From positions 3,183,685 through 3,247,684 of the forward strand of contig NC_059283.1 in assembly GCF_017591435.1 (NCBI RefSeq): 64,000 bases of DNA, read 5' to 3'. Position numbers and translations under genes: made by a program. The stretch is from Portunus trituberculatus. Its lineage: Eukaryota > Arthropoda > Malacostraca > Decapoda > Portunidae. Positions 1-49,507 of this stretch are shown in pieces (the first letter of the stretch is position 1; every line of letters starts with the position of its first letter). The notes under the pieces are model-generated. The model worked only from the letters and a program-made list of their open reading frames with translations, searched no databases and was not told the origin of the DNA.

Positions 1-288
1 TGTGTGTGTAAATTCTGGAACTCCTTGCCTACTTCTGCATTTCCACCTTCCTATGACTTTTACTTTTTCAAGATGGAGATTTCAAGGTACTTATCCTGAA
101 GTTTTCGATAATTTTCTTGACATCTCTTTTAGGACAGATGCTTAAGTGAGCCTTTGTTTAATTTCTTTTAATTATATTATTGTTTTGCTGCCTTGGTCGG
201 TGTATCTCCTACGTAGAAAATAAATAAAATAGATAAACACCATCGCCTGCCTCCGCACTTCATGACGCCGCGTGCTCTTCCCTCACAG

Positions 289-24051
<23,763 letters not shown>

Positions 24052-25715
24052 GCAACTTACCCATTAATTTATAAATGGGTTTTGCTCCTTTTTGTTAACC
24101 CTGTGGCGTGGAAGGCAGGCAAAGGGGGCATCTCCCTCTGCCCCCGCCCGCTCGTGCCTTACAGGGAGATTTCTGGGTGGGGGACTGCCCAGACACCAAG
24201 GGTACAACGCTTACACTGCTGTGAACGGTGATCCACGTGATCACATGCTCACCTGTTATTTTTAAAGCATTTGACTGATATAAAGAATAAATAACTCAGT
24301 CAGTATATGTGTGTATGTTGGATGCAGTATGAGTAGTGAGTCAGAGCAGGTTGCTGTAGGATAGTGTCCTTGAATTCCTCAAGAACTGTGCTTTTGGTGC
24401 TAAGGTCGTCGAGCCCAAAAGAAGGCACATGGCCTCACCTGGGCTGCACTGCAATTGATATCTTCAGCCCTGCAAGGTCTCTCCCCACCCACATAGAAGC
24501 TTATGCATCTTTTCCAGGTGTAGAAGGCTCCACATCATAGTGGGCAGTTGCCCTGTCAGGCTTGGGGATGAAAGTCCAACAAAGTCACATCACCCAGAGA
24601 GTTGCTTCATTCTCATGCAATGTCATTGTGATAGGCATAGTGAACCCTATAGATAGCTGTTATTTATTTTTAGACACGTGATGTTTTAGTCTTAATGTAG
24701 AGATGTTATACCCTTGTGCATTTACATGTCATTTGGGTAGTGTTTATGGTAGGTAGCATTGCTGGCTGCAGAGAGGAGCATAGGTGGGCCCAGTGCCTCG
24801 TAGGATAGCCAGGGCTGGAGAGCACACTTACTTTTTTTTCTTTTTTTTATTACATCATTTGACTCAAATTTTGACAATCTTCATTTTTTGGGAACTGACA
24901 TAAAAGAATTGGCACTAGTCAATTTGAAGCCAGTTTTCTCTGAAGATCAATTAGGTGTGTGTTTTCCAGGCTTGAACACTTAGTATCCTACAGTTTTGTT
25001 GAAACAGCTGTATGTCGTAGAGACAGCTCTCCTCATTACTAGATAGATGCCTCTTTTGTTGCAACTGTTGGATGTCAACGGAGACCCATTGCTGCATCAA
25101 ATTAATTTGCATAGTACACAGCATAGCTGATAAATGCATGTCATTTCATCTGTTACATTTACAATTTTAAGGGTAATGCTGCAACTAATGTTCACCCACC
25201 AAATAGAAAAGATGGAAATGCTTGATTGTTACACATCGAAATGTAAGAAATGGTTGTTCTTGAATGATGCAGAGTTTGAGTTGTTGTTTGTTATAGCTTA
25301 TATACAATGGAACTGAAGTTCACCTATTTTTGCTGATGCCTGTTTCAAGGTTTTTACCTCTTGTTGTATGATGAAAGATTTGCTGACCAATGCACTCTCT
25401 TTTGCATATCTTCAGCCTTTGTGAGCAATGGATCATGATCCTAATGCCTCTGTGACTTAAAAAGACTGTGGCAGCTTAACTGAAGTACCTTGGCTGTGTT
25501 AAAAATGTTACTTCATAATTACAGATGATAATTTCTTTATTTTTCAGATATAATTCAGAGACCAACTATGCCATTATCAATTTCCACTGTTGCCATATTA
25601 CTTATATTCCATAGTAAAGACTGGCTGCACCCTATATGGTTAAATGCCAAGGCTGTTGGATTGTTGTTTTCTTTTTTGTAAATATAGAATCAATAAAATT
25701 TGTTGTAATTAAACT
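24052..25715 (+). other. Probable 3' UTR of the CAAX-ended protein gene
   Basis: No coding frame of note follows the stop. Canonical AATAAA signals lie at 24286-24291 and 25692-25697, the second in a T-rich setting typical of a cleavage site, so short and long 3' UTRs are both possible. Composition falls from GC-rich just after the stop to AT-rich. Confidence 0.5.
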
Positions 25716-26024
25716 GTTTTCAATAACCTGTAACGTATCTGTTGAAGAAAGTGACCAAATTGTGGCATGCAGCAACAATGTTATATGGTGCTAGCTGAAA
25801 ATACTTGAGAGCACTAACTATCCTAACAAGCTGCCCTCAGCCAGGATCAAACTCAATTTTTAGAACACATGAAGAAAAATGTACAGCAACTCTATTCCCA
25901 CACTGAAGAAAAACTTGACATTCAGGGTCTATAAGCAGAAGACTGGCATCTGTTGGGAAGAATGTACTGCAGTGAAATGTCTCACAGTTCGAAACACTGA
26001 GAAGTTAATGGAATTGACAGCCAA

Positions 26025-26100
26025 GAGTGGGTGCAGCTGGGAATCAAACCCTAACAAGACTAAATGTTCTATACGACATCTTACCAGTCAGGCCATTGTA
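26025..26100 (-). mobile_element. Decayed tRNA-like SINE relic
   Basis: In reverse orientation the segment reads GGCCTGACTGGTAAGATG ... GGGTTTGATTCCC, like a worn tRNA A box and B box. The rest of the body is not recognisable. Confidence 0.35.
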
Positions 26101-26264
26101 AACAACGCTGCCTATGTTAAATCGACCTTGACCATCTTGCCACTAGTGATAACATAGGCACATAGATTTCAGTCCAATAACATAGTATCTAATTACATTT
26201 ATGCTCAAGTCTTTACTAATCATAATTAAACAAGTGCAAACACTATCATCTGGAAAACATTTAC

Positions 26265-26337
26265 CTGGCAAAGGAAGGAATGTTCCATCAGAGTTTTCTT
26301 CAACAGTCAATGCAGGTGGCAAGACAGCTGCAAAGTC
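26265..26337 (-). CDS. Weak candidate exon, unidentified
   Basis: A 73-bp segment on the - strand is bordered by cttgttcag and gtaaat and has one open frame of 24 codons (DFAAVLPPALTVEENSDGTF then LPLP). Its composition is more coding-like than its AT-rich surroundings. I found no partner exon with certainty, so it may be a chance match or a relic. Confidence 0.25.
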
Positions 26338-29300
26338 CTGAACAAGCAGACACAAAAATTCCCAAAACATGTTCAAGTATATATTTTGACCTCTATGACT
26401 TACAATTATAAGAACCAGAATGGATCCCACGGAGTACAAATCCGAACCGTTATCAACGAAGCACAACAGAAGTAGTCAGACTTGTTTGGGTTGCTCCTCA
26501 ATGAACAGATAATGTTGAATCCTGCGCCAATTAATAAAAATACATAATACACCTGTACCAGCAAAGCAAGTTGGTTTGTATCTACAGGTCGTCATGGTAT
26601 TCCACTGACAAGAATTATGCAACACATACTTAAGAGCATTAATGAGTATCCCTGAAGCAGGAGTATGTAAAAGTTAAAAAAATTAACAGTTGTAGAACCT
26701 TGAATCCTTGGTTTCCTCCTTAATTTTCCTTCTGCCACTCAACCTGAACCCCTTTCATTCTGTTGTAGCTTAAATTACTTATTTTCTTCTGTATAAAACC
26801 ATTCATCAATGGGGGCATTTCATGAGACTGTAATTATATGTTTTAAAGTAGACTCTATATATATCCAGCATATATTATGGTCACAGATATGCAGAAGCCA
26901 TTCTGCAGTAAAGAAGATTCTTTCATACTTTTCTATGTACATAAATACATTTACAAAATGTAAAGGAACAAGACATAAATCACAATAAAATGGCAGAGAC
27001 AACATACTGAAAACTACCGCTAAGACGAAACTTATTGTCTGGCTGATTGCATCACAGGCTGCAAGCGAAGACACAATGGTACACGGTAAAATTTCATATA
27101 TTTACAGTATGATATGGTGACTTCCAGCCCTTCAATTAGATGACAAAAGTTCACCCTGAAACATAATCAAAGTTGTGCTTTAAAATTCTCACTACTTGAT
27201 TAAGAAGCTGCCAATAATTAGATTAATATTAAAAAAGCTCATTATAACTTAACAAATGTAGTACACATAATATAATTAATTAACAGTTAAAGTAACTTGT
27301 AAACAGCAAGAAATAGTGATAATAATAGTTTGTGCTATAAACGTCCTTGTCAAGATCTCTGCCACAATTTTGCACAAAAATTAGGAACTCATGAACCACT
27401 AGTACTTGTGACGAGTAGCAATTCATAAGCTAGGGCAAACACCTCCTACCAAGGCTACCAAGGAGCAGAGCCTCTGCTTCAACCAACCATTTGGAATTTG
27501 CTTGCTCTTTCATTCCTCATTAATATTATTATTGTTACTGCACACAAAATTAATTCTGTATCTAAATTTTGACAATGAAAGTTTTGAAACTTAGGCAAGG
27601 CAGTTGTAGAATTGCCACCTATGTAGATATTATCTTTAAACATACTTGTACTTTAATTACAAAACTAAAGAACAAAAACCTTAATAGTAGAGTAGCCCAA
27701 CAATATTTTTTTGCAAGGGCAAAAACTAATTCTTTTTACTTCAGTGTTATGCTTACTTAACATAATTTAACAAATTCAAACGACTGTCACCATATCATCT
27801 TTTTTTTGTTTACTATGAGACTGGGACAACTTGTTCTGTGCTCATTCACTCTTCAACATGGATAGCATCTATGCTAGTATTTTCTTCCCTGAAGCAGGAA
27901 ACAGTAATGATAAATGAGTAAGAAAGACGAGATCCGTTTTAACATCATCAACCATTCTTGATAAGGCATCTCAAATGAGAAATAGGTAATGAAATGAAAG
28001 CAAATGTGAAGATTCAAGTTCAATCATAACAACTGTGCATATATGTTGTGGTGCATGTATGTACACAAAATGATTGAAAAATTACTTAAACCTGAACCAG
28101 CAGGTGACATATATCCAGCCTCAGGTAATCTTATGCCTTTGTAGTTTCTGTTTTGCTCCAGAAAAAAAGAAGATACCATACCAATAGTCAAATAGTTGCA
28201 TAACACAAGAGAACAATTAATCTTAGTTTTACTACTTGACAGTTTTTGGAATAAATAGAGTTCTTTGTTATATAAGCAAGGCAAGTACCAGCCATCATGT
28301 ACAGGCTGAATGATGGTTCATTTTCCAGGATATCAACTTCTTATTTCACAGGACTTTCAGCTTTTCATCGGGTCTTGGGGAGATATCTCATACATAAGTG
28401 GCAATTCTGCTCTACTTGTAATAGATGACAACAGTATACATAATGAATTTATGCCCTATCACCTTTCTTAGACTCATCTTCCAAAAATTACAAATATTAT
28501 GTACAGAAATGAAAGCACAGTGGTCATTAAGCACTCACACTGCTTAAATGGTGGACTGAACATTTTTTTTGTCATAGATCAACTTGACAATTTCCCTGGC
28601 TACTTCATGCATCAAGCAGATTACCAGCACACACCACATATCTAGCATTAATCTGCCACAACCATGTTAGCTTATACTTTTGATGTCATAGCTGCTCGTC
28701 CTTTACAACACAAGCCCTATCTTACAGCCCACATGTTAACCAATTAAAGCAATAGTTATGTTGTCGTAACATGAAACAAGGCAACATGTCACAAACAACA
28801 ATGTCGTATACATTACCATCATTGTGAATGAGAATGAATAACTTGATGTCTTCAGATAAATGTCATTTAACTAAAACTGGCTTGGGTAAGTCTTAACATA
28901 TTTCCCTTAAAAGTTTCCATACAAGCAATATTTTGCCCTATCAAATGTACTTGCTTCTCTCACAGTCACATGCAATTTACTTTACCATAAAGAAATGTTA
29001 ACAAGTGCTTGGAACTCAAAGGTTTGCCTGTCAATAAAATCAAGGGTTTCAAAACTATTTTGGTAGCTGCACTTCAATGAGTGTGTCAAGGAAAACACGG
29101 ACTCACAGCCCACTCCGTGACTACTCACGCTGAGTCTTGATTTTCATGACAAAAATCAGAAGTGTGAATACTTCTTCCCTAGTTTGTGAACACTCAAGTG
29201 CCATTTGTTCTCACAAAGAAAACAATTCTGCACCACCAAATTAGCCTTACAAATGTTTCAGTCTTATCAGTATCCACTCCATGAGTCCCCCGATTTATTT

Positions 29301-30184
29301 TGGCGACCTTGTAATCATTTCTTCCTAAAATAAAGATTTAGGTAATACATTTAAGAGCAGAGAATTAACAATGCACCTTAAAAAAAAGTCAAGAACAATA
29401 TCTTTACATTTACAAAGTTGCATAATTGGATGTAATTCATTAAGCTACTTTGGGACACCACGTAGTGGTTCTGTTACATTATTGCATAATAACCTTGAAT
29501 TGACTCTTGAAGCCATTCTTTTTGATGCTTCTTATTAGTAAATTGCACTTAGAGAGCACTAGCCCACCTTTTTTGGCTTTTCATGAGCAGGGAGTTGATG
29601 AACAAACTGATGAACTTTGCACATTTACAATTTTTAGCACAGTCACTAATCATGTCAAATGTTACTCAATATACTTCACATTTCCAGTTTACCTTGATTA
29701 ATATATGTAATGTTGCATGAGTCGTATCACAATATTCTGGTGAAGCTACATTATTCAAGCAAAAAGATTTATGAAGTAGTTGCACTGTCTCCATATCCCC
29801 TGTTCAAATGGGCAGAGAGTTCATTGTATAATACTTTCTCCAGATCACTTATGGATACTCACTGACAACGACTAAGCCTCAAGGTATCAATACCACTTAA
29901 AGATTATCTTTTCACAATGCACATAATCAAGTATGTGAAGTCTTGTATATAGAGTATATGAGATGTCTTCTGATTTTGCTGGAGAAAGAATCCACAGTCA
30001 CACTGAGCTGCCGGTGGATAACTGTTGATACACTCATATAAAAATATAGTATATTATTAGGGCTGAGTTATTGTAGTCCCTACCTAAACTCCCTTATGGC
30101 ACTTTAGCCACTCATCTCGGTCAGGTTCTGAAGCACAACTTGGGGGCAAGGCCTTTGAGAAGCAACATGAAGCAGGTAGTTACA

Positions 30185-30325
30185 TCACTTAGGTTGATAA
30201 CACTTAGCAGCTTCCACTGAGATTTGACACATTTTTCGCTGAGATTTAAGCTCGCGCTGGGGTCCCTGGCCCTCCTCCATGTGACTAGCTGCGGTCACTG
30301 AACTGGTAACCCTGGATGTCCTCCT
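30185..30325 (-). other. GC-rich island, possible alternative terminal exon of dsh
   Basis: The segment follows a fair acceptor (tgtactctttcag) on the - strand. If joined to dsh exon 13 (phase 1) it reads EEDIQGYQFSDRS and stops. It stands out from AT-rich flanks by composition. Only a transcript could decide. Confidence 0.22.
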
Positions 30326-30487
30326 CTGAAAGAGTACATAAACAGTCAGTACTGAGGATATCATTTGGGGGGTATAAGAATATAAACATAAAGGCATTAA
30401 ATAAACAACCATTCTGAAGGAATACGTAAATCTTCACAGAATGATGACCATATCAGCAAGAAATGTAATGTTGTGAACAGCACATAA

Positions 30488-30575
30488 ACTTTATCATTAA
30501 ACCATGAAATTAAATATAAAAGACTTCTGTAACTTTATTATTAAACCATGAAATTAAATATAAAAGAGTTCTGTT
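30488..30575 (+). repeat. 44-bp tandem duplication
   Basis: Two nearly identical units contain ATTAAACCATGAAATTAAAT and ATAAAAGACTTCTGT. Few differences suggest it is recent. Confidence 0.85.
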
Positions 30576-31050
30576 CATGGAAGATATTGAAAATCAAGAA
30601 GTAGCTATATCAAGAGTACTTAGGTATTTTCTTATCTTTGTATAGTTTCCCATTTAAATGAGATAACTCAAATGTGAGTAAATAATAAATCAACACTAAG
30701 CAAATATATACACTAAGACAAAGCAGAAAAATATAAATAAAAATAAAAGTATAAAAAAATCAACAAAGAAAGCAAACAAAACACCACAAAGGGAAACTCA
30801 AAACATAGAACAACTTACTTACATAATCTTTTATACCAATAAAGAAATTAACTACAATTTCTAAACTTTAGTTCAGGATTCATACCTTGGGATGATGAAC
30901 CTTTGCCCCATTTCAATTGGAATTTAACACTAAATTGAATAAAACAAATATATTAATTAATTCAAATATAAAATGATGAATTAGCAATCTTATTTTTAAA
31001 AATGCAATTAACAATGCCATTCATAGGCTCAATTGCACATCATTCACTGA

Positions 31051-31056
31051 TTTATT
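31051..31056 (-). other. Candidate poly(A) signal for dsh
   Basis: TTTATT on the + strand reads AATAAA on the - strand about 320 bp after the dsh stop. A further copy lies near 30534. Which is used cannot be told from sequence. Confidence 0.3.
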
Positions 31057-31373
31057 CGTTAACTGAGGTTTAATGTAAATTTGAATGGTGTCGTCTGAAG
31101 TTACCAAAACAGACAATGAATCAGGCATTGAAAGGAAAAAGCACAATACTGTGCACAGAGCAATAGTGAGGTGCAATAAATGAAATATCAACAACACAAG
31201 TTAATAATTGTGCTTGTGGTAAAAATGTGATCTCTACGACAAAACGTCCTGGAACATTTTGCTGTCCAGTGATGGCACAGACTTAAGCAACCACTTTATA
31301 ACAAAATGACAGTAAACAGTGAAAGCAAAAGAACTAAACAAGAAGCTAAATACTAACCAAAATTATTAAAGCT

Positions 31374-44063
<12,690 letters not shown>

Positions 44064-44170
44064 GGCAGGTCCTTGTGAGGGGAGGAAAAAGGGGCGTTAA
44101 AGGAGGGGCGAAAATATGGCCGCCACCCTAATGTTTTCCTTTCAGGCGTTCCAATAATGTTGCTGCTCGC
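44064..44170 (-). promoter_or_regulatory. GC-rich segment upstream of the dsh start
   Basis: The - strand carries two CGCCCC-type GC boxes and a GGCGGCCATATT element resembling a YY1 site within about 100 bp of the ATG. It could be a proximal promoter if the first exon is not spliced; otherwise it is the intron end with its pyrimidine tract. Confidence 0.3.
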
Positions 44171-45611
44171 TCGGAGGTTGCTACATAACTTTTTTCCATC
44201 TTGTCATATATCATTGTCTTCTGCTTAAAATCATACTTTAAAAATACGAGTTAGTTATTCTATCTCTTATTTGCTGCTTTACAGTGTCAAATAAAGTGAT
44301 TTGTAGAGTTGTATTTTTAAGAGGTGCCTATTAATTTCTGTAATGCTCCATATAATGATATTTTCTATATGAAATTTCTGTCTTAAAAATCAGCTTAATT
44401 ATTCTGCTCCATTTTTATTATTCGCGATATAAAACAATGTTGCTAATTGCCATACAAGAGTTGCCATATATATTCTGAGGCCGCTCACTCTATTGATTTT
44501 TTCTGTGTATAACTCACTTCTAGAAGATACGACTAGATTATTATACAATAGTTTTACACAAGAACAACAATAAGTACTAGGATTTATTTTGTATTTAAAA
44601 GAGTGTGCTTATTCCTGCGCAAATTCAAGGATTGACAAAAGGTTTCCAATCAATTATATTTATCGAGTCTTTGTGGGATATTTAGGGATTAGTGAAGTAT
44701 TTTGACGTGTGCGAGCCTTCTATATCAGTCTCAAAATTGTACATGCTCAACTACAGGTACGTGAATTATCCTGGAAGAGCTACCTGTCATATGAGTCTTA
44801 TGACGTAAGGTAATAAGGTCGAGAGTCGAATGGATCCCCACCAGAGAAATCCGCTCGGGAAGCATATCAATCATGTTCTTTTTTTCTTTACTTTTTTCAT
44901 TCCTAAAGCATGTGGAGACTCGCATACCTGTACCATATGGATTTCGATCTATACTGGTTTTAACATGAGGGAAGAATGTTAAATACAAACTGCGACAGAC
45001 AGGGAAATCATGTTTGTTGACATGCATATACACAATCACACTCATTTGGTTTGCAGTTCCGGAGCCTCGGTATACGTGGAGCTGTGACGTATGGAGGGCC
45101 AAGCAGGGTCTGGCCAGCCTCACCGCGGCACCACCGACCATCTGGCGACACGGATCACCACCACCACATTCCCAGAGACAGGAAATAGGTTTGTTTGAGT
45201 CATTATGGAGGAGTTAGAAGTACAAGTAGACTCTCTGTGGTAGTACTGGTAGTGAAGGTGGTTGTTTGGTATCGCTAACTAACTGTGTGTGTGTGTGTGT
45301 GTGTGTCACTTTGTAGTATACTTATAATGTTGATATCTATCTTATTTGTATGACTTGAGGCATATTTCTTCTTCTTCTTCTTCTTCTTGTCCTCTCCTCC
45401 TTCTCGCCGTCGTTCTCCTCCATCTCTTTCATTTCTTTATTTTTTTCCTTTTAAATGAACCGATTTACAAGTCAAGAGCGAGGACCAGCCACCAATGTTT
45501 TCAAATAAATTTCGTGTTCGCAGTGAATTATTCTCGTTTTCTCTTTTCCAGGGTGGAGAGAATTATGGCCCAAAGTTTCTGGGAGAGAGAGAGAGATTTA
45601 AACTTAAACCT

Positions 45612-45990
45612 TAGCCATATGCAAAAGTACCGTTAGGCGAGGCAAATAACCCTCCTATAAGACAAAGAAAAGTAATGGTGTGCCCTTAAGTATCCAGCAC
45701 GCCAGTATCCTTTCTTACACGAGGAGGAAATAAACGTGTTTCCAATCTTTAGTACCGTTAGACAGAGCAAACTTCACATTAGACAAAGAAAAGTAATTGT
45801 ATTTTTAAGCATGCACGCCTCTCGTATCCTATCCTTTACCCTTCCTAAACCAAACTTTTCGAGGGAACAGTAAACCAAATCACATGCAAAAATACCGTTA
45901 GGAGACAAAGAAAAAAGTAACAGTATACCCTTAAATACCAAATGCCAAGCCGGTGTCCCTGTTCCCCCTCTCGCAACAAGCACCCACCCT
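45612..45990 (+). repeat. Decayed tandem repeat, three copies of about 125 bp
   Basis: Copies share ATGCAAAAGTACCGTTAG, AGACAAAGAAAAGTAA and a CCCTTAAGTATCCA-like end. They lie in the intergenic region between dsh and the Star-like gene. Confidence 0.7.
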
Positions 45991-46365
45991 GCACCCTTGT
46001 ATTAAGAGTGACATTGCTCCATCACTCATATTAGAGCCCGGCCAGGTCTAGGTGTCGTAATCTAAACCAAACAGATGCCAGACGCCGTGTGAGACAGAGC
46101 AGCACTGAGGTTTGTGTCAAGAGGCGCCTTGTTCCCTCCTCCCGCTGCCTGCTGCCGCTGCTCTCTTTGTCATCACGCCGAGCTCTTCATCCCAGCCTAG
46201 CGCCATATATGTTGGTTGTGTTTGCGTTCATTTCTGCGTCTCTGTTTTATGCGTTGTAATTAAGGTTTGTTTCAAGGGATGAGTGAGGATGTATTCATTA
46301 GTGTCTGTTTATCTGTCCGTCTGTCTGTACTTAGTGGAGTGTGGGTGTTTGTTTTGTTTGTTGCT

Positions 46366-46419
<54 letters not shown>

Positions 46420-46689
46420 GCCACTGTGCTTGGAATGTTTGTTGATGCCACGTGTTGTTTCATCTCCTCTCGCCCCGTATACACAACTGGCAGCATCCAC
46501 GGCTTCCTCTTTAATCCAGGGAGGCGATGAATAATATAAGATTCGAACGTAGAGTAAAATAATGCATTCCAAAAAATAAATCGCAATTGGAATCCTTGCT
46601 CTTCTACCCTGCCTCTTTTACCTCCTCCTCCTCGTCCTGCTCGTCCCTCGCCGCCCTGAGCTAGCTGAAAGTGTACATTAAAGAATACC

Positions 46690-46900
46690 TGGGCAAGCAC
46701 CTGCCTCCCCTCCCTGGCGGAAGTAAAAGGGCGCTCCGTAAACCATCTTGGCGGCTTCTATTTACAAACAGTAAAATGTAAACACTGGCTACGTGCTTAC
46801 CTCTGCTCCCTGGCGGAGGAGGAACAGTGGTGAGCCGGCGGGAGGGCGGCGCGTGAGGAGGGGAGCGGCCTAAGGGGTGCTCGTGGCCTCTCCCAGCAGT
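46690..46900. promoter_or_regulatory. GC-rich, CpG-rich island between dsh and the Star-like gene
   Basis: Dense CpG, an AAGATGG element in a GCCGCCAAGATGG context on the - strand, and a strong - strand donor at 46801 suggest a promoter region. A CCTGGCGGA-containing block occurs twice. Confidence 0.35.
46801..46900 (-). other. Candidate non-coding first exon of dsh (donor at 46801)
   Basis: On the - strand a strong donor (GCAGAG|gtaagc) ends a GC-rich, CpG-rich segment of roughly 100 bp. The nearest good acceptor in that direction is at 44071, 8 bp before the dsh start codon. The upper limit of the exon is a guess. This would place the dsh promoter in the 46.7-46.9 kb island. Confidence 0.4.
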
Positions 46901-47559
46901 CAAGGAAGCATTCTCAGTTTGCAAACGCTCATGCACGTTAAGAGACAAGATGAGAGATTTAAAAAAGGAGTAGTGCACGGAACACAAAAGCTCCCTAACG
47001 AATGGACTCGCAGATGCTTTCAGTTTGGGAGAACTTCCGAAAACAGCTCTCGCAATTTTTTCCAGGAATTAATATGCCATGGACGTCCCGCGCGAGCACA
47101 GAAAGCACGGATTACCATTATTCTCCTTTTAAATTATAAAGGATTAATTTGGCTCAGCGAGTTAATACCACCTTCAGGAGCTGTCTGGTGGAGGGGTGCA
47201 GGCAACAGGTCACTGGGCTGCTAATCTTCCCCTCTCCCTCGCCCCAGCCCTCCATCATGCATTCATTACCTGCAGTCATCGTAATTAATTAGCCTCTGAG
47301 AGCTTAAATATGAGAAGGGACTCGACCCAGCGGCATTACCTTACATGTGTGCGATTCTTTTTCTCTCCTTTAACCAGTGTAGGAGTTCGAATTAGTCTTT
47401 GCGAGGTTTAATAAGGAAAGGGACTCCACCCAGCGGCATTACCTCATATGTCTGCACTTTTTCTCCACGTTAACTGTTGCAGCGTGTAGTCCTTTCAATT
47501 AGTCTCCGCGATCTTAATTATGGAAAGGAATCGAGTCGGTATCATTATCTTACTTCTCA

Positions 47560-47615
<56 letters not shown>

Positions 47616-47616
<1 letters not shown>

Positions 47617-47889
47617 GCGTAGTTAGCACGCTCGACTCACAATCGAGAGGCCCGGGTTCGAGTCCCGGTAAGCGGCGAGGCAAATGGGCAAGCCTCTTAA
47701 TGTGTGGCCCCTGTTCACCTAGCAGTAAATAGGTACGGGATGTAACTCGAGGGGTTGTGGCCTCGCTTTCCCGGTGTGTGGAGTGTGTGATGTGGTCTCA
47801 GTCCTACCCGAAGATCGGTCTATGAGCTCTGAGCTCGCTCCGTAATGGGGAAGACTGGCTGGGTGACCAGCAGGCGACCGAGGTGAATT
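47616..47889 (+). mobile_element. tRNA-Val-derived SINE, copy 1
   Basis: The tRNA-like head has an A-box region (TAGTTAGCACG), an anticodon arm with CAC, and a B box (GGTTCGAGTCC at 47655-47665). It is followed by a body with CCCCTGTTCACCTAGCAG and CCGAAGATCGG, and a GTGAATTACACACA tail. CA repeats lie at both ends. Confidence 0.82.
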
Positions 47890-48252
47890 ACACACACACA
47901 CACACACACTCTCTCTCTCTCTCTGGCATGAATATTGTACGAATGTGTAGTCCTTTACGTAAGCATACAAGAGCTTCATGATTATTGTAAAAGATTGTAC
48001 TTGGTAACATTACCTTATAAATCTGAATTTCTTTGATTTTCTTTCTTGTTCTCGTTAAACACAAACTTTCGACGTCGATTTGTTTTCTTTTTTTTTTTTT
48101 TCTTAAGTACAGTTCGCTGAAAATTCCTTTGGGTATACTTCACGTAATGTTATTAGAAGAAGAGTGTATAGTCCTTTGATACAAGGCAGAAGAGATCGCA
48201 TGATGGAATGTCAAGGATCTCTATGTCATAGGATTAAACAAGGGACACTTAA

Positions 48253-48454
48253 CCCCTTCTGTACCATGACACATTTCCATATTCATTCTGCTTACTATTT
48301 GGTGATTCTATACAGCTTCAGAAACTTATGTGGGGGATTTAAATAGTGAAGACTGGCCATTAATCTTCTGACCTCCATAGACCCTTCCTAATGCAAATAA
48401 AATGGTCTAATCGTACACAAATTTCAAAGTAAAAATGTCCCAGTAATGAAAGGG
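48253..48454 (+). mobile_element. TTAA-flanked MITE, copy 3
   Basis: Intact TTAA lies on both sides (48249-48252 and 48455-48458). The termini are CCCCTTCTGTACC and AATGAAAGGG. Confidence 0.88.
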
Positions 48455-49329
48455 TTAAGTAAACAACCCATTCCCTGAGGACCATGTGATGTAGAAAATT
48501 GTAGAGCTTACTCACAATTTTAAAGAGATAATTGTTCCTTGCAGATCGCGAGTAGAAGGGAGAGAGTTACTGCGCTATGAGAAGTATGTAAGAAGTGTCT
48601 TTCTCACATGTTTCCTGCCGAATATTACAACAGAGGTGCTTTACTTCATGGCTTGTAACTCGATTGTAAATAACTTTCTGCACTTACTAAACCACGCATA
48701 CTTGGTGTCAAATGGTGGTGAGTGTTCTGTACGCTAGCTCTGAAGCTATTTACAGCAAAATATTACACGTGAATCGATGGTAATAAAGCTTCTACAGTTA
48801 CTAACTACGTACTCGGTGCCAGATGGTGAGGACTGTTATTTCCGCGTGTCCCTCGTGTCCTTGCGTGCGTGAGGCAAATAACTGACCGCTCCACACCCAC
48901 CCCTTCATAAAGTCTCAATAAATAGTCACACATGTCAATATTTTTCATTCCAATCCTCTCCTCACACACCTCCAAAACACACAAAAGCAATGCTCCAAGC
49001 TTAAAAGGCCACAATCATACCTTTTGTAAGTTGAAAGTCTTCACCTACTTCCTACACCGAGACCAGGTATGTTGGCAAAGAAAACGTTAATAATTCATTT
49101 TGATACCCGGTGTGAAGAGAAGAGAACAAAGGGGAGTGGAAGTAAAAAGCATACTACACGTTAAATATTTGACCACTTTAGTCTACCTCCCTCGCTGATC
49201 ATTTTCTGTAAAGGTATCGCCTCCAGGCACACACTCTTGGCTTCCCCCATCGCCTCTACGTGCCCGTCCAGCAAGGTCGAAAGTCCCGCTAAGTTGGGAT
49301 TACTCTGAGCTGCACGTCACAGGCTTCGT

Positions 49330-49507
49330 CGGGTCAACGCTCCCCTCCCCAGGTGCGCCACAGGTAAACAAGAAATGAAAGCTGGAGTGCGCTGGAAGAC
49401 ACTGTCGGGGAGGTGTTCGCTGGGAATTTCACGAGTTTTCCAGGTTCATTGTGCGCTATGTGACCAGGCCAGCCATGTGACGCGGGCCAGTGCAGGAGAA
49501 AGTTTCG
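49330..49507 (+). other. Candidate 5' non-coding exon of the Star-like gene
   Basis: A GC-rich segment ends in a strong donor (TTTCG|gtgagt) and could join the acceptor at 50638. Its 5' limit is not visible, and there is no protein evidence because it would be untranslated. Confidence 0.25.

Noticed and set aside
25879..26157. 92-residue + strand frame after the first gene
   Set aside because: Composition is not coding-like, there are no splice sites, and part of it overlaps a worn tRNA-like relic.
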